Source: Weeksellaceae bacterium (GTDB lineage Bacteria; Bacteroidota; Bacteroidia; Flavobacteriales; Weeksellaceae). From it: a stretch of 13,220 nucleotides of DNA. The stretch spans positions 1 to 13,220 of the forward strand of contig JAQVDG010000025.1 in the NCBI GenBank assembly GCA_028698395.1. Reading direction: 5' to 3'. The first letter of the stretch is position 1. Every line of letters begins with the position of its first letter. This document shows, one piece after another, positions 1-5,629 of this stretch. Under the pieces are notes generated by a model. It was not told the DNA's origin, made no database searches, and saw nothing but the letters and a program-made list of their open reading frames with translations. The position numbers and the translations under genes were made by a program.

Positions 1-318
1 GTATTTGAAGAGCAATTAATCCCTCATTTTGAAGATGAAGAAAAATTTTTGTTGAGTTTTCTTCCTGATGATGATAAAATTAAAAAAAGAACACTTGCTG
101 AACATCGAAAATTAAAACGTTTATTGGATGATAATAAAGACCTTAACCGTTCTCTGAGCTTGTTTGAAGAATTATTGGATTTGCACATACGTTTTGAAGA
201 ACGGGTTTTGTTTAACCATATCCAACAAACAGTTTCACCCGAACAATTAAAGAAACTCAATGAAAATCATAAACTGCCTCTTCGGGATAAAGCTTGGGAT
301 GATTGCTTTTGGGATTAA
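1..318 (+). CDS. Hemerythrin-like (HHE) di-iron protein, 5' partial
   Basis: The reading frame is open from base 1 and stops with TAA at 316-318, giving 105 visible residues. The true start lies outside the window, so the first start-like codon inside (TTG at 49) should not be taken as the N-terminus. The pattern fits the hemerythrin HHE cation-binding fold: H9 followed by E13/E14 in HFEDEE, H35 in EHRKL, and the HxxxE motif H62/E66 in HIRFEE, all in charged amphipathic helices. The C-terminus DDCFWD resembles the usual end of bacterial single-domain hemerythrins. Such proteins bind O2 or NO, or take part in iron-sulfur repair or oxidative stress defence; the sequence does not say which. No membrane segment is visible, so it is probably cytoplasmic. 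It is followed by a short terminator-like hairpin and then a flavin reductase gene on the same strand. Family assignment is fairly firm, function is not. Confidence 0.8.
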   Translation, partial: VFEEQLIPHFEDEEKFLLSFLPDDDKIKKRTLAEHRKLKRLLDDNKDLNRSLSLFEELLDLHIRFEERVLFNHIQQTVSPEQLKKLNENHKLPLRDKAWDDCFWD

Positions 319-329
319 ATTAATTTTAA

Positions 330-360
330 AATTAGCAGAAGTCGCAGGCTAATTGTTTTT
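330..360 (+). terminator. Probable Rho-independent terminator after the hemerythrin gene
   Basis: A 7-bp perfect stem (AATTAGC at 330-336 with GCTAATT at 348-354) encloses an 11-base loop and is followed by GTTTTT at 355-360. It begins 12 bases after the hemerythrin stop codon. The stem is short and AT-rich, so termination may be partial, letting some transcripts continue into the reductase gene. Confidence 0.5.
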
Positions 361-406
361 ATATTTCCAAAATACAAAGTACTTTTAAACTTTGAATTGA
401 ATCAAA

Positions 407-1063
407 ATGGAAACTTTAAAAATAATCAGTAGCAGTTACATCAACCATAATGTAAAACGTTTTGTCTTAGCCAAACCCGAAGGATTTGTTTATCGTCCCG
501 GTCAATCCGGATTATTTTCAATTAATTTACCCGGTTGGGAAAACGAAACTCGACCTTTTACCTTTACTTCTTTAAATGCTTGGCCGTATTTGGAATTGAT
601 TGTAAAAATTTACAAAGAAAATAAAGGAGTAACACTTGAAATGGATAAACTGAACGAAGGTGCAGAACTGTTGCTGCATGAAGTATTCGGCTCGATTCAG
701 TACAAAGGCCCCGGGATTTTTATTGCCGGAGGAACCGGAATTACTCCTTTTATTTCCATTTTCAGAGCACTTTATTTCAGTGGAAATCTACGAAATATTG
801 GATTGCTTTATTCCAATCAAACTCAGGATGATGTTATCATGGGAGAAGAATTATACAAAATGTTGGGACCGGCTTTCTTAAATGTTTTTACTCGTCAAGG
901 AGTGATTGGATTTGCCGAACGGAAAATCGATCGCCGATTTTTGATTGAAACTATTCGGGATTTCAATACTAATTTTTATGTATGTGGTCCGCAGAGCTTT
1001 ACTGAAAATATTGGACGTTATCTGATGAGTTTAGGTGTAAATCCGGAATCGCTTATTGTATAA
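407..1063 (+). CDS. FAD-binding ferredoxin-NADP reductase-like oxidoreductase
   Basis: A 218-residue single-chain flavin reductase of the ferredoxin-NADP+ reductase superfamily. The N-terminal half is the FAD-binding beta barrel, with the flavin motif RPFTFTS at residues 49-55. The C-terminal half is the NAD(P)H-binding fold, with GGTGITP at 108-114 and the conserved CGP at 193-195. There is no 2Fe-2S domain, globin domain, signal peptide or membrane segment, so it should be a cytoplasmic module that passes electrons from NAD(P)H to a separate acceptor such as a flavodoxin, ferredoxin or metalloprotein. The length is normal for the compact form. The ATG start at 407 fits the onset of the first beta strand. 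It lies 88 bases after the hemerythrin-like gene on the same strand, with a weak terminator between. A possible -7-like TACTTTTA is at 380-387 (one mismatch to TAnnTTTG), but I see no good -33 partner. The physiological acceptor is unknown. Confidence 0.85.
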   Translation: METLKIISSSYINHNVKRFVLAKPEGFVYRPGQSGLFSINLPGWENETRPFTFTSLNAWPYLELIVKIYKENKGVTLEMDKLNEGAELLLHEVFGSIQYKGPGIFIAGGTGITPFISIFRALYFSGNLRNIGLLYSNQTQDDVIMGEELYKMLGPAFLNVFTRQGVIGFAERKIDRRFLIETIRDFNTNFYVCGPQSFTENIGRYLMSLGVNPESLIV

Positions 1064-1068
1064 AATAT

Positions 1069-1097
1069 AAAACCGATTCAAAATCTGAATCGGCTTT
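1069..1097. terminator. Bidirectional hairpin terminator between convergent genes
   Basis: A stem of about 12 pairs with one A/C mismatch joins 1069-1080 (core CCGATTCA) and 1086-1097 (core TGAATCGG) around a 5-base loop. It begins 6 bases after the reductase stop codon and lies 27 bases past the end of the convergent dehydrogenase gene. Read on the minus strand it is followed by a U-rich tail (TTATATTTTA); on the plus strand the tail is A-rich. It is therefore a stronger terminator for the minus-strand dehydrogenase, and a hairpin shared by both genes. Confidence 0.75.
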
Positions 1098-1123
1098 GAA
1101 AAAGAAAAATTCAGTTTATTTTA

Positions 1124-2569
1124 TTAAGGAAAAATACCCAATTCTTCATAAGCAATACCGATTTTATTAATGGCACAAATAAAAGCAGCGGTTCGCATAT
1201 CCGGAATATTAGGTGTGTTTTTATAAATTTCTCTGACTTCGTTGAATGCACCAATCATGGTATCTTCTAATCCGGAATAAACCAAATCAATTTCATTTGG
1301 TCCGTGCAGCATAACTTTTCTTTCCATCTCATTCATTCTTTTTCCGGTCATATTTTCTAATGAATAAATGATTTCAGCATACATATTCTCACTGAAACGT
1401 TTTTCCAATCGACCATAACGGACATGACTCAGATTTTTCAGCCATTCAAAATACGAAACAGTTACTCCACCTGAGTTTAGGAAAGTATCCGGAATGACAA
1501 GCACACCTTTTTGAATCAAAATTCTATCTGCTTCGGAAGTGATAGGACCATTGGCAGCTTCGCCGATGATTTTTGCTTTGATATTAGGTGCATTTCCTTC
1601 ATGAATTACACCTTCTAATGCGGCCGGTATAAGGATGTCGCATGGAAGTTCTAATCCCATGACCGAACCTCCTTCTACATTTTTTGCTCCCGGAAAATCA
1701 AGAATGGATTTAGTAGTTTTACGATGCTCCATTACAGCTTCTAAATCTAAGCCTTTTTCATTATAAATTGCTCCTTCGTACTCGATTAAACCAACCAAAA
1801 CAGCTCCTGCTTCCTGAAAATATTTTGCGGTATGATAACCTACATTTCCCAATCCCTGAATGACTACTTTTTTTCCTTCAATTCCTGTTTCTAAACCTAA
1901 GATTTTCATATCTTCAATCATAGAACAAGCTTCTCTGATACCATAATAAACACCTAATCCGGTTGCTTCTTTGCGTCCTTGTACACCGCCCTGAGAAACC
2001 GGTTTTCCGGTAACACAAGCTTGTGCATTCAGTTCGCCGGGATGAAGGGAAGAATAAGTATCCACAATCCAACTCATTTCACGTGCACTGGTTCCGTAAT
2101 CAGGTGCCGGAACATCAATTCCCGGTCCGATGAAATTCTTATTAGCCAATTCAGAAGTATAACGACGGGTAATCTTTTCTAAATCTCCAACTGAATATTT
2201 ACGGGCATCTAATTTAATTCCTCCTTTAGCACCACCAAAGGGTACATTGACAATGGCACATTTATAAGTCATTAAAGCAGCGAGAGCCATTACTTCATCT
2301 TGGGTGACATTTAAACTGTAACGGATGCCACCTTTGCAGGGAAGTTTGTGATGTGAGTGCTGAACCCGGTAGGCTTCAAAAACCTCAACTTCATTGCCTA
2401 TTCTGACTGGAAATTTAATGCTGAGAATTGAATTGCACGCTTTGATTTGTTTGAGAATCCCTTTTTCAAATTGGGTGAATTCTGAAGCTTTGTCAAAATT
2501 GTGTTCTACTGTTTGAAAGAAATTTAGTCCTTTTTTCTTTCTGTCATTGTTATTATTTTCGGTTGTCAT
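1124..2569 (-). CDS. Glutamate dehydrogenase (Glu/Leu/Phe/Val dehydrogenase family), animal-like hexameric type
   Basis: 481 residues; interconverts glutamate and 2-oxoglutarate plus ammonia with NAD(P)(H), linking nitrogen and carbon metabolism in the cytoplasm. The substrate domain carries PCKGGIR (K79), TYKC (K103), the catalytic lysine in PFGGAKGG (K115) and PAPD (D157). The Rossmann domain has GLGNVG at 239-244, with E263 near the end of the second strand, compatible with NAD use or dual specificity but not proof. From memory it matches vertebrate GLUD1 closely, for example in ACVTGKP-SQGG (184-195), VSYFEWLKNL (371-380), YGRL (385-388) and the C-terminal MRTAA. It also has about 39 residues between YGRL and DLVYSGL, the region of the animal regulatory antenna, which short clostridial enzymes lack. 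The Asn-rich N-terminus is probably disordered. The start is ATG at 2569-2567. Transcribed alone; a palindrome and a -7 box lie upstream. Leu/Val/Phe dehydrogenase activity is less likely because of the length and the glutamate-type motifs. Confidence 0.92.
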   Translation of the reverse strand: MTTENNNNDRKKKGLNFFQTVEHNFDKASEFTQFEKGILKQIKACNSILSIKFPVRIGNEVEVFEAYRVQHSHHKLPCKGGIRYSLNVTQDEVMALAALMTYKCAIVNVPFGGAKGGIKLDARKYSVGDLEKITRRYTSELANKNFIGPGIDVPAPDYGTSAREMSWIVDTYSSLHPGELNAQACVTGKPVSQGGVQGRKEATGLGVYYGIREACSMIEDMKILGLETGIEGKKVVIQGLGNVGYHTAKYFQEAGAVLVGLIEYEGAIYNEKGLDLEAVMEHRKTTKSILDFPGAKNVEGGSVMGLELPCDILIPAALEGVIHEGNAPNIKAKIIGEAANGPITSEADRILIQKGVLVIPDTFLNSGGVTVSYFEWLKNLSHVRYGRLEKRFSENMYAEIIYSLENMTGKRMNEMERKVMLHGPNEIDLVYSGLEDTMIGAFNEVREIYKNTPNIPDMRTAAFICAINKIGIAYEELGIFP

Positions 2570-2625
2570 AAAAATTTAATTAATGTAATTGAATATATTT
2601 TTTGGATTTTTAAACTCCTGTTTTC

Positions 2626-2633
2626 CAAAAATA
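2626..2633 (-). promoter_or_regulatory. Candidate -7 element for the glutamate dehydrogenase gene
   Basis: The minus strand reads TATTTTTG here, an exact match to the Bacteroidota -7 consensus TAnnTTTG, about 57 bases upstream of the ATG. There is no TTG or TTTG at the usual distance; that position is occupied by the palindrome at 2643-2662. A missing -33 box would suit a promoter that depends on an activator, but AT-rich DNA yields such matches by chance, so this is tentative. Confidence 0.4.
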
Positions 2634-2642
2634 TAATTATCT

Positions 2643-2662
2643 CATATTCTGTTTAGAATATG
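2643..2662. promoter_or_regulatory. Perfect 8+8 palindrome, candidate operator upstream of glutamate dehydrogenase
   Basis: CATATTCT (2643-2650) and AGAATATG (2655-2662) are perfect reverse complements separated by GTTT. The site sits 9 bases upstream of the candidate -7 box, exactly where a -33 element would lie, and 73 bases before the start codon. No T tract follows on either strand, so it does not look like a terminator. The geometry suits a dimeric regulator. Which protein binds is unknown. Confidence 0.5.
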
Positions 2663-2896
2663 TACTGTCAAGCATATTAATTAAATATCCAATAAATAAC
2701 AATTTGGTTATTACCCATAGATGAAAGAAACTGAAATTCAAAAATCAATACTAAAGTAGTGATATTTTTTTTAGAATTTTGGAAAAAATAATTTTTTTTA
2801 ATTCTTTTTTTTTAATATTTCTATTTTTAGAATTGATTAATTAGCTCTAAAGTAGTTTTAGTAGGCAATCTATACGGTGTTTGATATTGAAAGTTG

Positions 2897-3607
2897 TTAA
2901 AAATTCAGTTTTCCCGGTTCAATTTCCACCGGATTTTTTTCAGGAAAAAATAAAGGAGCGGTTAAGTTTCCTTTTAAATAAACTTCACCCTTTTTCACTT
3001 CCAACCAACTTCCTTCTCGTAATCCTAAAACTGCTTGTGAATTGAATTTATGAAATTCCTTAATTCGGGTTTCACGCGTTTCTCCTTTGTGTTTGGAAGT
3101 CGGATCCGGATCTAAATAATGTGGATTAATATTGAAAGGCAAAAATCCGAGTGCATCAAAACTTGGTGGATAGACAATCGGCATATCGTTGGTTGTACCA
3201 ATAGTCAAACCACATAAATTACTTCCGGCACTCGTTCCCATATATGGAATTCCGGCGGCAACAACTTCTTTTAAATCTTGAATCAAATCCAGTTCATACA
3301 AAGTTTTTAACAACAAAAAAGTGTTTCCACCTCCGGTAAATATAGCTTTTGCCGAATGAATAGCTTCCTTTGGATTGGAAAACTCATGAATTCCTTTGAC
3401 TGAAATCCCTTTTTGAGCAAATGCTTTTTTTGGATTTTCTGTATAAGCCTCAAAGCTAATGCCTGACGGACGTGCATAAGGAATAAACAGAATTTCATCG
3501 GTTTGTAAAAAATTAACGGTTTCGTCCAAGATATAAGCCAAATAGCTACTTCCGTAAACGGTACTTGTACTGGCTGCTAAAATTCGATAATGAGGAGATA
3601 AATTCAT
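2897..3607 (-). CDS. pepE: Peptidase E (alpha-aspartyl dipeptidase, family S51)
   Basis: 236 residues, close to the 229 of the enterobacterial enzyme. PepE is a cytoplasmic serine peptidase that cleaves dipeptides with an N-terminal aspartate, contributing to peptide recycling. The nucleophile elbow GTSAGS places Ser at residue 126. Asp141 (TTNDMPI) and His163 (NPHYLDP) complete the triad; each lies 6 residues beyond Ser120, Asp135 and His157 of the Salmonella enzyme, so the spacing is fully conserved. TGGGNTF at 91-97 and GLREGSWL at 195-202 are further family signatures. No signal peptide is present. The ATG start at 3607-3605 fits the N-terminus of the fold. The gene is divergent from dinB across a 149-base gap, and a TAnnTTTG match on the minus strand (3698-3705, TAGTTTTG) could be its -7 box, though no -33 partner is seen. 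It is unlikely to be cotranscribed with the dehydrogenase gene 327 bases downstream. Confidence 0.93.
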   Translation of the reverse strand: MNLSPHYRILAASTSTVYGSSYLAYILDETVNFLQTDEILFIPYARPSGISFEAYTENPKKAFAQKGISVKGIHEFSNPKEAIHSAKAIFTGGGNTFLLLKTLYELDLIQDLKEVVAAGIPYMGTSAGSNLCGLTIGTTNDMPIVYPPSFDALGFLPFNINPHYLDPDPTSKHKGETRETRIKEFHKFNSQAVLGLREGSWLEVKKGEVYLKGNLTAPLFFPEKNPVEIEPGKLNF

Positions 3608-3756
3608 AAAATTTTTTCAAATAAAGATTGCTTCGTTTCAAGTTTTTTCATTGTGTTTGGGTATATTTACAACGAAGATATTTTGTGCGAAAACTTTCAA
3701 AACTATTGATTTTTGTTGAATTGAAAAAGTAAAAAAGAGGAAAACTAATTTTTAAA

Positions 3757-4908
3757 ATGAAACGAACGATTGTACATTGTGATTTGGATTCTTTTTTTGT
3801 GAGTGTTGAACGATTACTCCATCCGGAATTGAACGGAAAACCGGTGATTGTGGGAGGGAAAAGTTGTCGTTCTGTGGTAGCTTCTTGCAGTTATGAAGCT
3901 CGGAAATTCGGAGTTCATTCTGCTATGTCCGTTCAAAAAGCACTTCGTTTGTGTCCGGAAGCTATTGTAGTTCAAAGTGATTTTAGTGTTTATTCTTCTC
4001 ATTCAAGACAAGTTACACAAATCATTCGGGAAAGTGCGCCTATAGTGGAAAAAGCAAGTATTGATGAGCATTATCTTGATTTAAGTGAAATGGATAAATA
4101 CCGAAATATTTGGAAATGGGTAAAAGAACTTCGGCAACAGATTATGAAAGAAACAGGTTTGCCGATTTCTTTTGGAATGGCCAATACTAAAACTACGGCA
4201 AAAATAGCGACCGGAGAAGCCAAACCTTGTGGAGAATTAAAAATAGAACCGGGAAAAGAAAAAGAATTTTTAGCTCCTTTACTGATTCAAAAAATCCCGA
4301 TGGTAGGAGAGAAAACCTGTATTCAATTGCAAAATCAAGGAATTTTTACTTGTGCCGATGTGCAAAAAATGGAGCAAATTGAATTACAGCAACTTTTAGG
4401 AAAACACGGTGTGAAAATCTGGCAAAAAGCCAATGGTGTTTATAACAGCCCGGTAGTGCCGTTTCGGGAACAAAAAAGTATGAGTAAAGAAACTACTTTT
4501 TTGAGCGATACAAAAGATGATAATTTACTAAAACAGACTTTGGCTCAATTGGTTAATGAGTTGGTTTTTGATTTAAGAAAAGAGAAAAAACAAACGACTT
4601 GTGTAGCAATAAAAGTTCGATATGAGGATTTTTCAACTTATACGCGACAAAAACAAATTCCGGCGACTGATTTGGAAACGGTTATTTTTCAAAACTGCAA
4701 AGAATTATTTTTTAATTCGGTAAATAATTCAAGATTGGTGCGTTTGGTAGGAGTGAAGTTCAGCAATTTAGTTCAGGAAGACCGACAAATGGATTTATTT
4801 TATCCGCCATCCAAAGAAAAAAAATTGAACCAAACAATCGATGAATTGCGCTCCCGGTATGGGATTCAGTCGGTGAATCGGGGAGATGGATTTGTGGAAA
4901 AGGAATAG
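3757..4908 (+). CDS. dinB: DNA polymerase IV (Y-family translesion polymerase DinB)
   Basis: 383 residues, slightly longer than the 351 of the E. coli protein. Low-fidelity polymerase that extends mispaired ends and copies past damaged template bases. Metal-binding residues are D9 (in HCDLD) and D103/E104 in SIDEHYLD. The steric gate that excludes ribonucleotides is F14 of the FF pair. The palm is followed by the thumb with its helix-hairpin-helix (roughly 175-215, KIPMVGEKT), then the little-finger domain (about 240-340). QMDLF at 344-348 matches the beta-clamp binding pentapeptide, and a basic tail of about 35 residues follows. In E. coli the catalytic motif reads SIDEAYLD; the His variant here does not touch the metal ligands. 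The ATG at 3757 places the first strand correctly. A possible promoter is TTTG at 3656-3659 with TATTTTG at 3679-3685. I saw no clear LexA-type palindrome, so damage regulation cannot be claimed. Confidence 0.95.
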   Translation: MKRTIVHCDLDSFFVSVERLLHPELNGKPVIVGGKSCRSVVASCSYEARKFGVHSAMSVQKALRLCPEAIVVQSDFSVYSSHSRQVTQIIRESAPIVEKASIDEHYLDLSEMDKYRNIWKWVKELRQQIMKETGLPISFGMANTKTTAKIATGEAKPCGELKIEPGKEKEFLAPLLIQKIPMVGEKTCIQLQNQGIFTCADVQKMEQIELQQLLGKHGVKIWQKANGVYNSPVVPFREQKSMSKETTFLSDTKDDNLLKQTLAQLVNELVFDLRKEKKQTTCVAIKVRYEDFSTYTRQKQIPATDLETVIFQNCKELFFNSVNNSRLVRLVGVKFSNLVQEDRQMDLFYPPSKEKKLNQTIDELRSRYGIQSVNRGDGFVEKE

Positions 4909-4954
4909 AAAAAGCAACTTTATAAAAAATAATTGAAAAAATTCACCAAATCAT

Positions 4955-4984
4955 TTTGCACTTTAAAAAAGAGTTATATTTTTG
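4955..4984 (+). promoter_or_regulatory. Promoter of the tetR-RND efflux operon
   Basis: TTTG at 4955-4958 (-33) and TATTTTTG at 4977-4984 (-7, exact TAnnTTTG) are separated by 18 bases, a good Bacteroidota housekeeping sigma promoter. Transcription should start around 4989-4992, inside the adjacent inverted repeat, leaving a leader of roughly 40 bases before the ATG at 5030. This is the best promoter in the window. Confidence 0.75.
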
Positions 4985-4986
4985 CA

Positions 4987-5002
4987 TTGACAAAATTGTC
5001 AA
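4987..5002. promoter_or_regulatory. Inverted repeat, probable TetR-family operator
   Basis: TTGACAA (4987-4993) and TTGTCAA (4996-5002) are perfect reverse complements around a 2-base AA centre. The repeat starts 2 bases after the -7 box and covers the expected transcription start, so a bound protein would block initiation. It sits directly upstream of a TetR-family gene that leads the efflux operon, the usual arrangement for an autorepressor. Confidence 0.65.
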
Positions 5003-5023
5003 ACAAATTAGTTAAACAAATTT
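4998..5023 (+). repeat. Two tandem 13-base repeats in the efflux operon leader
   Basis: GTCAAACAAATTA (4998-5010) is followed immediately by GTTAAACAAATTT (5011-5023), matching at 11 of 13 positions. The first copy overlaps the right arm of the inverted repeat. These may be extra half-sites for the regulator or an imperfect duplication in the leader; the second copy ends 6 bases before the ATG of the regulator gene. Confidence 0.5.
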
Positions 5024-5029
5024 GGTAAA

Positions 5030-5626
5030 ATGTCAAAATTAGAAAAAGATAAAGAAACCGAAGAATTGATTCTTTCAACAGTAAAAAATCTGTTTTTTAA
5101 AGAAGGAAAATTTGGAGCAACTACACAGGAGATTGCGGACAAAGCAGGAGTAAATCGTACGTTGATTAATTATTATTTCAGATCAAGAGACAATTTATTT
5201 CAACAAATTTTTAAAGATGCTTTGGAACGGGAAGATGAGTTCAGAAACCAATTGATAACCTCTGATTTACCATTTCGTGAAAAAATCGAAAATTACATTG
5301 ATGCTTCCATTCAAAAAGCTTTGGATTATCCCTATTTGGAAGCTTATATTGTTTCGTGTATCAACGATGGTAGTTATTACCAATTAGAACGGGATTGGGA
5401 TTCACTTTTGTATCATTTTAATAAAGATTTTTCAGAAGAAATAGAAAAAGGAAATATTGAAAAAATGGAGCCGATTCAATTTATATTGAACATGGCATCG
5501 TTAACTTCCTTCCCTTTATCAATGCGTCCTCTGATTCAGTCTGCAATGAATTTTTCAACTGAAGAATACGATCGCATTATTGCCAATAGAAAAAAAATCA
5601 TAATGAAAATACTATTTAAAAATTAG
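5030..5626 (+). CDS. TetR/AcrR-family transcriptional regulator of the efflux operon
   Basis: 198 residues, normal for the family. The N-terminal DNA-binding domain is clear: helix 1 around 10-24 (ILSTVKNLFF), then the helix-turn-helix at about 31-51, TTQEIADKAGVNRTLINYYF, with the typical family sequence YYF before the acidic-basic RSRDNLF. The C-terminal domain (about 65-198) is helical and divergent, as expected for a ligand-binding and dimerisation region; the ligand cannot be predicted. It is the first gene of the operon, and the TolC-like gene starts only 3 bases after its stop, so the two are cotranscribed and probably translationally coupled. With the inverted repeat over its own transcription start, the most likely role is a ligand-relieved repressor of itself and the three pump genes. 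Confidence 0.93.
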   Translation: MSKLEKDKETEELILSTVKNLFFKEGKFGATTQEIADKAGVNRTLINYYFRSRDNLFQQIFKDALEREDEFRNQLITSDLPFREKIENYIDASIQKALDYPYLEAYIVSCINDGSYYQLERDWDSLLYHFNKDFSEEIEKGNIEKMEPIQFILNMASLTSFPLSMRPLIQSAMNFSTEEYDRIIANRKKIIMKILFKN

Positions 5627-5629
5627 TAA

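Larger units (their letters stand above)
2570..2896. other. AT-rich intergenic region upstream of glutamate dehydrogenase
   Basis: This 327-base gap separates two minus-strand genes. It contains a probable -7 element and a palindrome on the dehydrogenase side. The centre (2761-2820) has long T and A runs. The 10-base direct repeat CTAAAGTAGT occurs at 2751-2760 and 2847-2856. I see no open reading frame with coding character, no tRNA, and no convincing terminator hairpin for the upstream peptidase gene: only 5-bp stems, without a T tract on the minus strand. Confidence 0.6.

Noticed and set aside
49..318. Treating the TTG at 49 as the true start of the hemerythrin-like gene
   Set aside because: The frame is open to base 1 and the upstream codons include a conserved metal-ligand motif (HFEDEE), so the gene is truncated by the window edge.
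407..1063. Oxidoreductase as a broken fragment of a larger flavohemoglobin or iron-sulfur reductase
   Set aside because: Both FAD and NAD(P)H domains are complete, the start is clean, and compact reductases of this length are common.
1979..2182. A 67-codon plus-strand reading frame inside the glutamate dehydrogenase gene, and similar short antisense frames inside pepE, dinB and the TolC-like gene
   Set aside because: They lie antisense or out of frame within strongly conserved genes, show no recognisable protein features and have no promoter or ribosome-binding context.
2643..2662. Palindrome as a terminator for pepE
   Set aside because: It is more than 230 bases past the pepE stop, is AT-rich, and no T tract follows on either strand.
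2761..2820. T/A-rich block as a replication origin or AT-rich attachment site
   Set aside because: No DnaA boxes, iterons, flanking duplication or integrase gene are present; homopolymer runs are expected in AT-rich intergenic DNA.
1124..3607. pepE and the glutamate dehydrogenase gene as one operon
   Set aside because: They are on the same strand but 327 bases apart, with a separate -7 box and a palindrome directly upstream of the dehydrogenase gene.
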